Position numbers and translations under genes: made by a program. DNA of 64,000 nt, taken from the NCBI RefSeq assembly GCF_024713975.1, contig NC_091112.1, positions 9,346,001-9,410,000 on the forward strand, read 5' to 3'. The notes beneath the pieces were generated by a model. It had not been told where the DNA came from and searched no databases. It worked only from the letters and a program-made list of their open reading frames with translations. This document shows positions 36,301-51,640 of this stretch, piece after piece (the first letter of the stretch is position 1; each line of letters begins with the position of its first letter). Source of the stretch: Paralichthys olivaceus (Eukaryota; Chordata; Actinopteri; Pleuronectiformes; Paralichthyidae).

Positions 36301-36639
36301 CAAATTTGAGTCATTTTATAAGTTTGACTCTGCAGCTTTTCTTATAAGACTGGATTATAAACCATGTGTCAAAATTCACATGACAAATATATTTATTTTA
36401 TCCAAAGATCTCAGAAGGAGGCTGTAGGGGCCCAAACTAGACATGAATTGATTATATGCTACAAGCAATTGCATTCATGTGTGTGTATATATGTACATCT
36501 TTAACCTTCTGTTACTGTTTAAAGTTACACAGATAAAATACTGAAAACTGCACTTGCAGTATCTACATTGCCAGTTTAATGTACTTTACTGGCATGATAA
36601 CAGAGCACAGGACTGAACTGTTATGTACCATGTGGAACT

Positions 36640-36917
36640 GGTTCGTGCGGAACTTCCCATCGTTGTATCGCACATGTAAAAGGGACAGCGCGTGTTGATC
36701 TCACATGTCGCCGTTATTCAAAAATACTGCGTCATGACTTCAGTAAGTTGTGTAACGTGACCGTTCGGAGGTTCCCACACGTCACGTGGCCGTTTCGTGC
36801 GGTGACGTCAGCGGCCCCATAGTCTCCATCGTCCCAGTTTCGTTCTCTTCAGATCGGCCGCAGGAGGAGGAGGAGACGGTGTGTGACGACAGCTACTCTC
36901 CAATAAACACTTTAAAG
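36640..36917 (+). promoter_or_regulatory. grina: GRINA promoter and non-coding exon 1, with CRE and ER-stress-type sites
   Basis: A perfect CRE/ATF site TGACGTCA lies at 36803-36810. A CACGTCA (36778-36784, reverse TGACGTG, the ATF6/XBP1 core) overlaps an E-box CACGTG (36783-36788). A G+A-rich first exon ends TTTAAAG|GTGAGC at 36917. The coding exon has 36 bases of 5' UTR right after an acceptor, so a separate first exon is needed, and this is the fitting donor. GRINA/TMBIM3 is reported as an ER-stress (PERK/ATF4) target, which agrees with these sites; function here is inferred. Confidence 0.65.
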
Positions 36918-38773
36918 GTGAGCGGGTTGAAGTTTAAACACTGTGTATCAGGGATGTGCCTGTTTTATTTGTGGGAAACTGTTATTATGGATGCGTTTAT
37001 TATGCTAGCAGCGCGGCTAACTAGCGCTAACTAGGTTAGCCGCTCAAGTCCAGCACCTGTCTGGCTCCAGTCACTTCTCGTTAGCGGCGAAATAACCAAT
37101 AAAACACATTGACTGTATACATGCAAGTAAACCAGTGAGGCTATGAAACGAGATGGCAGCCGGGTAAACGTGGGGGCGCGGCGAATGGTGGCCAGCGTTA
37201 TCAATGCAATTCACCGGGAGGATGCATCATGGCGAGCCAGCGAGCTGCTCCTGGACACCCACCGCCCGATCGATGTCGGGTTGATGCGTGTTCTGCAGCA
37301 ATGGCGGTGATGATGAGGGGTGTGATGGAACAGACGATCGCGGTGCTGCATGTACCTGCCCTTATGAGGCCTGGACATGAAGCTGCGCCCGCTGCAGGGT
37401 GCAACATGACAGCCAGGCTCAGTGTTTATATCGGGATCGAGTTTCTGTTTTGGTTTCTGTCCTGCACAAGCAACAAATAAAGCGCCTGTCATGGTGGCCC
37501 GGATTGCTTTCCTAACCATAGTGTGATCCATTTTATTATAAAGACCGGGTAAAGAAAAAACTAAATTGAATACACGCTAAAAACCAAACAAACACTAATG
37601 AAAACACAAGCAACTTGGCAGAGGTAACAAAACATATCGAGTTTTATTTATTTATAGCAATAAAACAAAAGTTCAGTTTGATATGTATATCAATATGTTG
37701 CTTGTGCATTGTGTAGGAACAGTGAGAAGGTATACCACATAATTAATTTTAAAGTTCTTCCTCAGATTTGTAAAATGTTGCTGTTTTGTAAGTTTGTGGC
37801 AGTAAGAAGAGTTTAAACCCACAACATTCACACAGTTTGTAGACTTGGAAGAAATAATAATGTGACATTTATCATGATAAATATTTAATGTTTGGTATTC
37901 AAATTCTATTCATATTGGCCTTCCAGCCTTCCAAATTAAAATCAGCCAATTCCTAAATGGAGAACTGTCCTTTGCTGTTTATAGTGCAGAACCACTATTG
38001 TCTTTACCAACTCTTCCATAAATGTTTCTAATTTACAGGTCGATTCTGTTGTTGGTTGGAGTTCAATTTTTATAACGTGTTGAGTGAAGCTAAGGCCACA
38101 TACCAAAGCATGACTTATATTACCTCAGACAAACAACCTCTGTGTTCCTCCCAATAGCTCCCAGCCAGAGCAGATTAGTTTTATCTCCTTATAATATAGT
38201 TATAAAAGTCCAGGATTTTGCTGAAAATTGAACCAAATTTATCTGAGTGTGTGAAGTCAGAAGGCTGACACTAACCATACAGTGAAGATGAGCTATAGTG
38301 CCAACATCTTGCCAACTCCTTTGACATAGTAAGGACTACACGATTTCAGCTCTAAGCTCATGATCAAATAGATTTGTTAGAGCCATGGCTTTGCTACGGC
38401 AGTATGTTGTAGTCACATGGGAGGAGAGAAGGATACACAAAACAACAATGAGTCTATCTAAATGTGTTTTTTCTACATCCAAGATTTCATTCACTGTGGC
38501 AGCAGTATTCTTGTCGTACTTCACACAAAGTGCAGCCATCTGTCACAAGGTGAGGCGGTTGACACAGCCAGAGATGCTGCTGACACGGTGTAGCATGATG
38601 ACGATATCTAACCAGATTGCTGCATTGGCGTGTAGACAGACAGACTGACAGACACAGGACAGCGAAGAATTTATCTGCTTGGTGGTCGCATTTAAATCAA
38701 GACACAAGATTTGTATAATTATCCTCCTCTCAGTGCTTTATGGAGTTTTGTTAAAATTCTGTTGGTTCTGTGG

Positions 38774-38815
<42 letters not shown>

Positions 38816-40644
38816 CAAAACTGAATGGCTTAGTCTTTCATCATGTGACTGTGAATCAGCATTGTTGATGAAACCACTCTGTGATGCTGCTGCTTTTAGA
38901 AAAGGTTGTAAACTTAATATTTAAAACAAGTGGGATTTTTAACACATCCTCCATCAAAGATCACACTTCTGATTGTTTTGGCGCCACATATTGTGACATG
39001 TTGACCTCTGTGTATGCCCCTCTGTATTGTCACCATTTCCTGGTGTTGCTCAGGCACGCACATAGCATGTTGTATATGGGTTTGTCAGGGTATTGTGCTC
39101 GCCTAATTGTGTAAACGTGGCTCTCTGGTGAGCCCACTGAATCCCTCCCTTTAACCTAATTCCCCCAGTGATAGCTATCTATCAGCAGAAGCCAGAGATA
39201 GTGTCACTTTCTTTATCCACAGTGTCGGGCCGTCTCTCCAAAGAGGATTTGAAATCTTCTACGTAATGCTTGTAAAGCTGTACAAACAGTCTCAGAGCTT
39301 CTCAGACATGGAAGTGAAACTATTGTGGCGGTGGAATTGACCCTGTGCACTTGGTTGGCAGAGAGGACAGTAACTTGTAATGCCTTTTACTGATGAGCCT
39401 GAACCTTTTTTACTTTTACTTCTATTTCTATAAAACAATTTTTAACAGCCTCTGGTTTCATTAAACCAGCTTCTTTCTTTAGTGCTCACATGGATCAGTG
39501 ACATAAAAATAATCTTCTACTATTTTTAATAATCGATTAGATTTAAAATTTGTTGCTTTTGTTTGTCTTTTCTTATCACTGATTGAGTCATTGTTGGTAA
39601 AACAAGCTCATTGATGTGATCTCCCTGGGTTTAAGGCCAGACAATTAATCAAATCATGAAAACTAAAAAGTATTTGTTTCAGATATAGAGAAGTTAATTA
39701 CTTGTGTGTGTGATAGCAATACATGTTGTTTCAGCCCTGTTGACCAGGCCTAACATGGATGGCAGATTCTTTCAAGTCCTGATTTACTTAAATGCTTTAC
39801 ATGGACATTGGACAGGGAGTGGATCACATGCTTTGACGTTGCATATCACATTATCTGTTAAGGACACAGGGATGACTCAGGTTCATCTCTGGGTTTGTTC
39901 ACTTTACAGATGTCTTGTGTGAAACAACAACCCCCCTCCCTTACACAACCACTGTTTCTGTCCGGAAAGCCGAGAGGGATTTGACTCGTCCAGACAATTG
40001 TAATCTGTAATGATCTTAATGGAGACTGTCATTATAAAGTAGAGCCAGTGCGCGCTGTGTGTGTCCGCAGTCTCAATGATTAACAGTCAGGGATCATGAG
40101 GACGCATGCTGGTATGTGACGTGTGTTGCATAATGCTCACCGTGTGTAATTCAGTGTGGGAGGAGAGGGATAGAGTTTAGTATAACAGTGTCTGGAAAGG
40201 GGAGGGGCACTTGTGATTGTCAGTATGTCAGGTCTCTTCCCGAAGCAAAGCAGATTAATAATGCATTTGGTTACCAAGGCACCACCTGCACCTGTGGTAA
40301 CACTGTCCGCACTGGCGTGGACCGCGTTTGTCTTCTTGTTCCTCTCGCACCATCCGTCCCGGCTCCATGTTCCTTTCCGGCTAAGTGCGTGTCTTCAACT
40401 GACAGTTTTATACTGGTGTGATTGTCTCCTGGGATTTCTTGTTTTGGTTCCTACTGACATCAGGTTAGTTCATATTAATGTGATTGTCATATACATTTGA
40501 GAATGACACAGTCATTTCAAAATTATGTCTAAAGGAGTCACTTAAAACCTTCAGGGGCTGATTTATTGAAGCTACCAAATTCAACATTGCTCATCAACAA
40601 AAAAATTGCTTTTTAAGAATAATTCTATTTCTCTTGTTTCACAG
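36918..40644 (+). other. grina: GRINA intron 1 (3.7 kb)
   Basis: Mostly AT-rich unique sequence. Notable items are a CpG-rich patch at 37140-37500 with a 55-codon ORF (see findings), a (GT)n run at 38774-38814, and otherwise no supported exon. The acceptor is CTCTTGTTTCACAG ending at 40644. Confidence 0.7.
38774..38814. repeat. (GT)n microsatellite
   Basis: Perfect GT alternation in GRINA intron 1. Confidence 0.98.
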
Positions 40645-40680
40645 ATTTTTCTTACTGCAGAGTGAGCCTTACCCCACACC

Positions 40681-43798
<3,118 letters not shown>

Positions 43799-45670
43799 GG
43801 CTCCACCTTGAAAGAAAAATGAAAGCAGGGAGAGAAAGAGCACCTCCCCATTATTGTGAAATGTCTTTAACGTTCCCTTTTATCGCTGACTCCTTTCACT
43901 TTTTTCACCATTTGACTCCTAATTTCCTCATACACTCACTCCTTTTTAATGAGGTAGTAGGGCTGTGGAGGAGATGCAGCTGGTCATATAAGGCAGCTGA
44001 GCGGGGCGCTATTTATCAAATTGCCGTTGATGACAGAATGCGATGATCTGTCTTTTCCTCAAGTTAGACATAACTGCTTGCTCTAACTAACTGCTTTTAC
44101 TAACACAACATAGTGTCTGTAAGTCCCACCCAACCCCTTCACCACAGTATAATACATGTTATCCTGTGAGTGCTCGGCATTAAACAGAGATAAAAACGGG
44201 TGGGGAAAGAGTGGGGAAGGCATCTGTAACCTTCATTACTGATGCAAAACGTTTTTGCCTGAAGAGTGGAAATTAGTGCTAGAAATACTTCATCCAATTT
44301 GTCTGTTTCCTCCAAAAGTGTCTCTCCCTTTTCAAACTGCTGGTGTAAAGTAACTCTGCATGGCAACACTGGAAACACAACTAAACCTGTGTTACGATTC
44401 TCTAATCCGACCGGAGGAATATCTCTAGCTTGCTTGTCACGGCTGTAAATAGTTATGTGTATTACTTTATATGATGCCATACTGCCCCTGCCACTGAAAG
44501 GCATTCTGGGGCGATTCATATGGATGTGCTGCTTTTTGGGAAACGTGTGCTCTGGTCTCAGAACTTTGCTGACCCATTATAGTAACTAATGATTTACAAT
44601 GGCATAAGAATGAAGATCGGTGTTGGATGTGTCTAGCAAACATGAACATAGATTAACATTCAGGAAGTATATTTTCTTGTTCTTTTCAAAAGGAAGGAAA
44701 ATTCTCGTTTCACAGCTGAGATGATCAATTATCTTTTGTTGTTTTTCTTTACTGTCCTCACAAATTCCCTGTTGTCTGTTCATCAGTGTGAAGTGACATT
44801 TTAGTGTTATATTTATTTTTTCCTCCTTACAAATGTGAAATATTGAAGTGCTGGAATTTCTAGCCACTTTTATACCAAGCTAATCCAGGTTTCAGCACTA
44901 CTGATATTCTAAAACAACTAATGTGAAGTCAGTGGACCCTGATCTTGTGGGAATAGTACTTATAACTTTTCTATTTATTACGCTTGACATAGATGGCGGG
45001 GTTGCTTTGAAGTTGCTAAAAGTGGTGTTAAGGAAAAACAAAACACTGAAATGTGACTGTGCTTAAGTTTATTGAGAGACCATAGCATACTGGTTGCATA
45101 ACATACAAAGTGCAGCAGGCTAAAGAAATCAATATGCACTGGAAGCCAAACAACTCCTACACACACAACTTGAATGATATATTTAACGCTAAGATTTTTA
45201 ATTCTGTAACTTCTGTTTTGAATTTTCACTTATTGCATGACACTTTCCCCCCATTTGCATGTGCTGATGATGCACACTGTACAGGTATTACAGAGACACT
45301 GTTGTTTGACAGCCCTGTTAGACTTTTCTGTTTTTTTAATCTTGTGTTTGTATCTAACTAACGTGTATGTGTGTATATACAACCCCTTAGTGAATTGATG
45401 TGTATAGATAAAAGTAAGTTTTGGGCTTTGTAGGTCTGGTTGCATTGTATATTTGCATTAAATCAAAATGGTACCACATTACTGGACACAGCTATTCAAC
45501 AAAACTGATGCAATGTAAAGGTGTTAACTTTGTGTTGGTGAACAGGAAAGTGCAAATCAGATAAAGGACATTTAACATCCAAAGCTATTTTGAGGGCTGT
45601 GCTTCTGATTGTTATTATTAGAAAACTTAATCAGAGTATAAATAAATTGGAAAAAATATATATTTTAATT
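43799..45670 (+). other. grina: GRINA 3' UTR
   Basis: About 1.9 kb of AT-rich sequence without coding potential. The plus-strand AATAAA near 45640 (in TATAAATAAATTGG) followed by an A/T run is the best distal poly(A) signal, and a shorter isoform could end earlier. Confidence 0.5.
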
Positions 45671-45756
45671 GATTCAGAGTATTGGCGCTTTTGAATAAGT
45701 TGTCAGCTACAAATAACACGTCTAAATTAAAGTGTGTATTTCTTATGCTCAGTTCT

Positions 45757-45945
45757 CAGTTTATTAGGAACACCTATCTCAAACTAATGCAATCAAACAC
45801 ACTAGTCCTGCATTAAATCCTACCTCTGTGACGATCAGCCACGCCACAAACTACAGCCTCCATAACAATCACACAGATGAATAATCCCATCTTTCACACA
45901 GGATAATTTATGCAGGACTGTGGTGTTAGACCACATTAGTTAAAC
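45757..45945. mobile_element. Fold-back non-autonomous element with inverted arms (decayed)
   Basis: The left arm begins CAGTTTATTAGGAACACCTA and continues 'aactaatgcaat...agtcctgcattaaatcc'. The right arm (about 45903-45943) reads 'ggataatttatgcaggactg...acattagtt', the inverted complement. The opening TTATTAGG-ACACCTA is the hallmark end of a very common teleost fold-back repeat. The outermost right end has diverged. Confidence 0.7.
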
Positions 45946-45982
45946 CTCAAAGTGTTCTCTGTTCTTCTTTCTTCTCTCACTC

Positions 45983-46318
45983 TTAAAGGTTCAGTGTGTA
46001 GAATTTAGTGACATCCAGAGGTGTATACTCCTCATCTCACCCTCCCCTTCCAAGCATGAAGGAGAACCTGTGGTGAACTTCGTTTGTCATGAAAACTCAA
46101 ATGGTTTTAGTTTGTCTAGTTTGGACAGCAGTAAAAGACATGGTGTCCTCCATAGAAAGGACCCCCTCCATGAAAATATAAAGGGCCCATTCTAAGGTAA
46201 AGAAAACAACAATTCACACCATTTAGAAGAAAAACACCAGTGAAAACATCACTAGGATTATTTTATATATTTAATTTCTGCCTCAATTTCACCTAAATGT
46301 TACACTCTGAACCTTTAA
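45983..46318. mobile_element. 336-bp MITE-like element flanked by TTAA
   Basis: Both ends are TTAA followed by AGGTTCAG, in inverted orientation: TTAAAGGTTCAGTGTGTAGA at the left and ...GTTACACTCTGAACCTTTAA at the right. The terminal match extends over about 24 bases with a few mismatches. The inside ('gacatccagaggtg', 'gagaacctgtgg', 'aaagggcccattctaagg') matches a very abundant percomorph repeat. There is no coding capacity. TTAA ends suggest a piggyBac-type target site, though TA targets cannot be excluded because the TTAA may be part of the element. Confidence 0.85.
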
Positions 46319-46659
46319 ATAAAGATAGAATCTTCAGAATCCTGTACTAGTCAGGTTTAAAACTTTTCAACAGTGGATTTGTTCTTAAACATCAGAAGCA
46401 AACTAACATAGAAGCTTGAATGGCTCCAGAATATATCAAAGCATAAATAAAAGCTCAAAGAACAAGATGATGATCATTTCCTCTCAGAAAAAACATCCTT
46501 CTATATGATCTACATTAAAATCCCAGCAGTAAAAATGAATCACACACAGACTCAGATCATTATCCATTGTTTACAATGCATTTGGAAGCAATAACTCTCT
46601 CTCTACCAGCTGCAGCTACGATCTTTATCTTTAACCAGTAACTTACACAACTGTTAATA

Positions 46660-46813
46660 AATCAATATTATTAGTAGTTTATTATTCTGCTGCTGTGCGC
46701 GTGTGCGTGTTTGAAACTGTTGGCGCCAAACGTGACTTCCTCGTGTGCGCGCCCCTTCAGCAGCAGCTCGGAGTGAGGTCACTGGGTCAGCTGAGGAAAC
46801 CAGCTGGATCAAC
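46660..46813 (+). promoter_or_regulatory. syce1: SYCE1 promoter with E2F palindrome
   Basis: A CpG-rich stretch ends about 80 bases before the SYCE1 ATG. It contains TTGGCGCCAAA (46720-46730), a palindromic E2F-type site, within GTGCGCG repeats and no TATA box. E2F6-class repression of meiotic genes in somatic cells is known, so the site is a plausible germline switch. Confidence 0.6.
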
Positions 46814-49800
46814 ATGAGCACGTTCTCAGGTTAGTTGTCACACATGTAACTCGAGCTGCAAACCAAAACCAGTGGCTGACTCACATCCATTTAAAACGAC
46901 AAAGAAATCTCGGGTGATGCGGTTATCAATAAGATTTCTCAGCTCTGTAGCATCACCTGCTAAGATGAACTTTATAAAACTGGTGGTAACGGAGAGGCAG
47001 AATAGTCAGAAGTGTACACAGTTACTGCTGAATCATTGCCAATTAGTGAGGGACATTATCTTATCTTTTTCATTTCTTAAGCCATTCATGTTAGCTAAGG
47101 GGAAAACGTCATCAGTTTAAGCTAAGAGCTAAGCTAGCTGCAGTTTCACCTCAGTTAGCCTGAAGCTAACGCTGGTGTTTGAATTGTAGTTTTTCCGTGG
47201 TCGCTCAGTCTGAGCCGAGACAAAACCGTAGATGTACCGAAAAGCTTGGGAGTTAACTTCAGCCCAGCTCCCTCTTTACCATGAGGTTAATTATCGTAGC
47301 CTGAGAGTGAAATGTACTGTGGGCAGGAGAGCTCAACGCACCGCCAATTAAGAAAAATAGAAATTTGAATGTGTTGTGACTTTTAGCACTCGCCACAGTA
47401 GAAATGGCTCATCAGCTAGTTAGCTAGAACATAATGTCATGTACGACAACAAGTTTTTCACTCCTCTGACATTTCTTTGTGTTTCACCATTAGGATTCAA
47501 CCTTGAGGAGATGGTTAACATGACACCACTGAAAACAGGTAAACCAGTCACAGCTGAATGAAGTAGGCCATACCCATGAAAGGTTTTAAACAAGGCTGAT
47601 GGGTCTTTATGTCCTTCTGTCAGGTCAAGAACCCCAGGAGCCCAGAGTTGAACAGCTGATGAGCAAACTGAGGTGGCTCCTTCAAGGTAGAGTCTGGCTT
47701 TGGATTCATTCAAATGCTTTTAAATAGCAGGTGATGTAACTTGAAATGTCGTTGGACGTAGAGGGTGGACATGAGAATATCATCTACACACTGTGACTGT
47801 GCTGGATTTACTCAAACTTACATCTTCTTTTTACAATTTAACATTTTCATTGAAGTGATCAATCTGTTGCATTGCGTCAAACTGTCTTTATGCCACCATG
47901 TCCACTTATTCAGACTAATAAAATAACAGCAGAAGGATTTAGCTGCACAACTTTCTTTACAACAGTTACTGTTTGATTTTGAAAGTCGTGACTATTTATT
48001 TGTATTAAAATCACTGCTCGTTAATGCTTTTATCACTATTATTAGATATCTTTCTTTCTAACATTCACTGAAAAGCTTGTTTCCTCCGTTTTGTATTAGC
48101 ACCAGTTACAGTCTCTCAAAGAGTACAGGTGGAACAAGAACATGATCTGCTCCGTACTTCCGTCTTCGCGTTGAATCGCGCTTGTGTTGTTCTTGCGTGG
48201 TGTTGCAAAGCTAAAAACGTCAACATTTTACGACTACTCTCTATTTATCGTACATTATTTACTTACAGCACTAAAATACTTCATCTAAGCAACTATCACA
48301 CAATATATACCCACTTTTTATTTAAGATGTTAACTCAGCTCGATCGGGATCTGTGATTTCTATCTTGTCACTGGTTACTCTTTGTGGAACTACATTTCCG
48401 CTTCCGCCAGAATGTCGCGGTGACTTTTTTTCATTGAATTACGTGAAAATCGTTTTTCAACGACCACGTGAACCACGTGTCGTTTATTCTAATGACACCA
48501 GTTGATCGTACACAGTGAAAACGCGTCAAACACGGAGGTCTTAGCTCGAACAAAGTCTTTGCTAAAATGGACCAATAACAAGGCAGGTCGAGCTGACGTC
48601 ATGCTACTGAACACGCACTTTCTTTTACGGTTTAAGCAAAACAACAGCATATAGAAGAAAACACAAAAAAACAACTATCAGGATCTGAGTTCAAGGAAGA
48701 ATGCGTTTAAGTACATGTAACTAGAAACAATTCAGCACAACCACGGAAATTGAAACCATGAGTGAGGTTGCCGCACATACAGATCATAGAGGAACAAGAG
48801 ACGATAATGAGGCATCTTCAGTGAGGTACATCCTTACCTGTTACTCTCTAAGGAGAGTATCAGATCATGATGAGTGGAGAACTATGAGATATGATTAATG
48901 TCTCCGTCTTGTAGGGAACTGCAACACCCTACAAGATCCATTCTGATCCTTTCTTCAATGTGAAAAAATGAAAATAGTTAAATAGGAAATATCTGATTAA
49001 AGAAACCTCAATAACTGCTAAGCTGTCATTTAGACCAAATACCAAGTGACTGACATTAAAAGTAAAATGCTACCCTGGAGTAATTGTCATCATTGCAGTC
49101 ATATTTTTTACACTTTTCTTATCTTAAAACAACTATTTTCCTGAACAACACAATATCTCCTTACATTTATGTATAAATGTTTTTCTACTTGCTAGTAAGG
49201 TCATCCTGTGCCACATAACATTCTATATAAACCTAAACAGTGAAAGGTGTATATTATATATATTCGTCTTTTGCCTGTTTTATAATTTATTCTTGTCTAC
49301 CTCATTCTGACCTGCTTGCTGCTGTAACAGCTGCATTTCCCTGGTGTGTGGATCAATAAAGTTTTATCTTAAGTCATCTTTAACTCAATGTAGATTTATG
49401 TTACACTTAAAAATAAATAAGTTCTTATAACGTCATAACAATATCATTCCAACTCTTATGACAGTCAGCAAGTTTGATTTACATTGTGTTTTATTCAAGG
49501 TAAACGAGCCCTGGAAGAAGAAATCAACGAGGTGAAATCAGTCTGTGACTCTCTGCAGAAAGAACTGGCCACTTGTAAGATACAACATCACCACTAATCC
49601 TTTTGTTTGAGCCACGTGAATTGTACCCACTGTTTGAAGTTGTTGTTTATTGTGACCTGGCATTTCTTTGATTTTGCAGTGCAAACTGAAGCTTACCAAC
49701 TGGAGGGAATCCATAAAGAAAAAGAAGGTACAGGTGACAAACTGCTTGTGTGTAGTTAAGTCCTTACAGTCCAGTTAGTGTTCAGAAGTCATAAACTTTA

Positions 49801-51052
49801 GTTAATGTTTTAGTTGAGTATGAAAATAAGTTGTTCATCTCTTTGAAGATGCACCAACAATAGACAAATGAGCACATTTATTAATAATGTTTTCTTCAGA
49901 GTTGTGCAGGAAGCTGCAGTTCCAGTGTGAGGAGTCTGAGCAGGACTCTGCCAGGTGAGCTCCACACCAGCCAGATTCATACGATTATTTCATGAGGTTC
50001 AGTGTTGTTCTGAAGTCTAAACATGATCCTTTCACTTTCCTTCTCCATGTTTTTAGGCCTTAAATGTGTATTTATGATGTTTAACACTAGGTGGCAGCAA
50101 CGACTCAGCCAGCATCCTGAATATTTGTTTTTTCGTCGTTATGTAAAACGTTTCCTGAAGAAATATTAATGTATTCAGACTTATTGAAAGCAACACTCCT
50201 GTTATTGGGTTTGTCAGCTTTTAGATATTTTTCCTTCCTACATAATGTTGAAGCCTAACACTGAACAACTGAAATAAGACACATTTTTATTCAGTGGAAT
50301 ATCGACAATCCAAGCTGGATATTAAAAATAATAAATGTATTTGTGTCTCTGTAATCACTGAACAAGTCCAGTGTACACACTACATTTATATATTGCACTG
50401 GGTGATTAATCGTGTTTATTTTCTGCAGACAGTTAAATCAGAACCAGCAAAGTGAGGAACTGCTGGAACAGTACAGATGTGAAATCCAGGAATACAAACT
50501 CAAACTGCGGAAGCAGCGGTAATTTAATTGCTGGTGCAGCTAATTAGTCTATATTGACAAACACCAATTGAAGAGTTTTGAATATGTGTTGTTTATACCT
50601 TTTCTTTCACGGCAGGATGAAGTTTGAGAAGCAACTTCATCAGCTGATAGAGCAGCATAAGAATCTGCACTCCATCTTTGTAAGTTTTTGGAAAATGCCT
50701 AAAATAAAACGATGAAAATGTGACTTGTTAGTATCTGTTGTCCTTCAAATTGTTATTTAGACTCCAGAAAGGCTCCCTGATGAAATACAAACTATCGAGA
50801 GCACAAAGAGTCAACTGATATCAGCTGGTAAGTACCCACTAAATATCCATGCAAGTAAACTATCAATCAAACATTTCCTTTTGAACATGAATGTAGTATT
50901 TTCCGTGTCCAGCCTGTTCGATGTGGCCTTGTTCTGTGATTCTTGTAGAGCAGCTGAAGTTGGCTCAGCTGTTCCGCCTCGATGAGGAGCTCGACAATGT
51001 GAGGAAACAAAAGCAGTTGGGAGCAACAGCTGCAGAGGCTGCGGAGCAGTAA
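46814..51052 (+). CDS. syce1: SYCE1, synaptonemal complex central element protein 1; 10 coding exons, 208 aa
   Basis: Exons: 46814-46829 (16 nt), 47494-47538, 47624-47686, 49500-49574, 49680-49727, 49900-49954, 50429-50518, 50616-50679, 50761-50827, 50949-51052 (627 nt). SYCE1 bridges SYCP1 N-termini with SYCE2/TEX12, SYCE3 and SIX6OS1 at the centre of paired meiotic chromosomes. Seen: EPRVEQLMSKLRWLL, VCDSLQKEL, KFEKQLHQLIEQHKNLHSIF and PERLPDEIQTIESTKSQLI align in order with human [40 protein letters not shown] and MPERLAKEICALDSSKEQLL. Almost the whole chain is predicted coiled coil (heptad Leu, Glu/Lys-rich). It is clearly shorter than human (351 aa): the stop follows GATAAEAAEQ, so the human C-terminal third is missing, or encoded by exons I do not recognise. 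A second paralogue-like name (SYCE1L) is possible. Confidence 0.85.
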
Positions 51053-51640
51053 AACTACATGTGCAGTGGTGGATTTAGTGAATCAGAGGTAGTAGTGACC
51101 CACCAGAATCTTAAGGATTTATACCACTGACCTCAAATTAAAATGTTTGCCTACTTAATTCTATTTATTCCTGTGTTGTTAGCTATTTTATCAGAGTAGT
51201 TACTGCTTTTATATTAACAGTTCTTCAAAGCATGTGCTTATTTTTTGATGAGAATGTAACGTGTAATACTTTAACTTCTGTGACCAGCGAGTAGTTTTTT
51301 CAGATAGATAGATGCCAGTAGTTGTATCCTGGTTGCTACAATGTTCATTTTACTTTTAATATTGTGAATTAATAATATATTATACAGGTGTTCTTCAGGT
51401 TATCTTAAAAAATGTTTTTTTTTAAGTGTTGAGACATATTTGTTAAAATTGTCTTATTTTATGTATTTTAGGTCTTATTTGTATTTTATTATCTTAAAAA
51501 ACATATAAATGAAAACAGTAAAGCCACCAAGACAACACACATGCCTACTGTGTACATGTCTACACAGCCACATTCAATTTCAGTTTAGACAGATTTAATG
51601 AGATTTAATAAAACACTTTTTGCAGTATTTCAAATACAAT
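51053..51640 (+). other. syce1: SYCE1 3' UTR (estimated)
   Basis: AT-rich sequence after TAA 51050-51052. A plus-strand AATAAA occurs near 51609. The exact end is unknown. Confidence 0.45.

Noticed and set aside
48758-48835. Alternative first exon of SYCE1 in intron 3
   Set aside because: The candidate donor leaves phase 2, while exon 4 needs phase 1, so it cannot encode an in-frame SYCE1 isoform.
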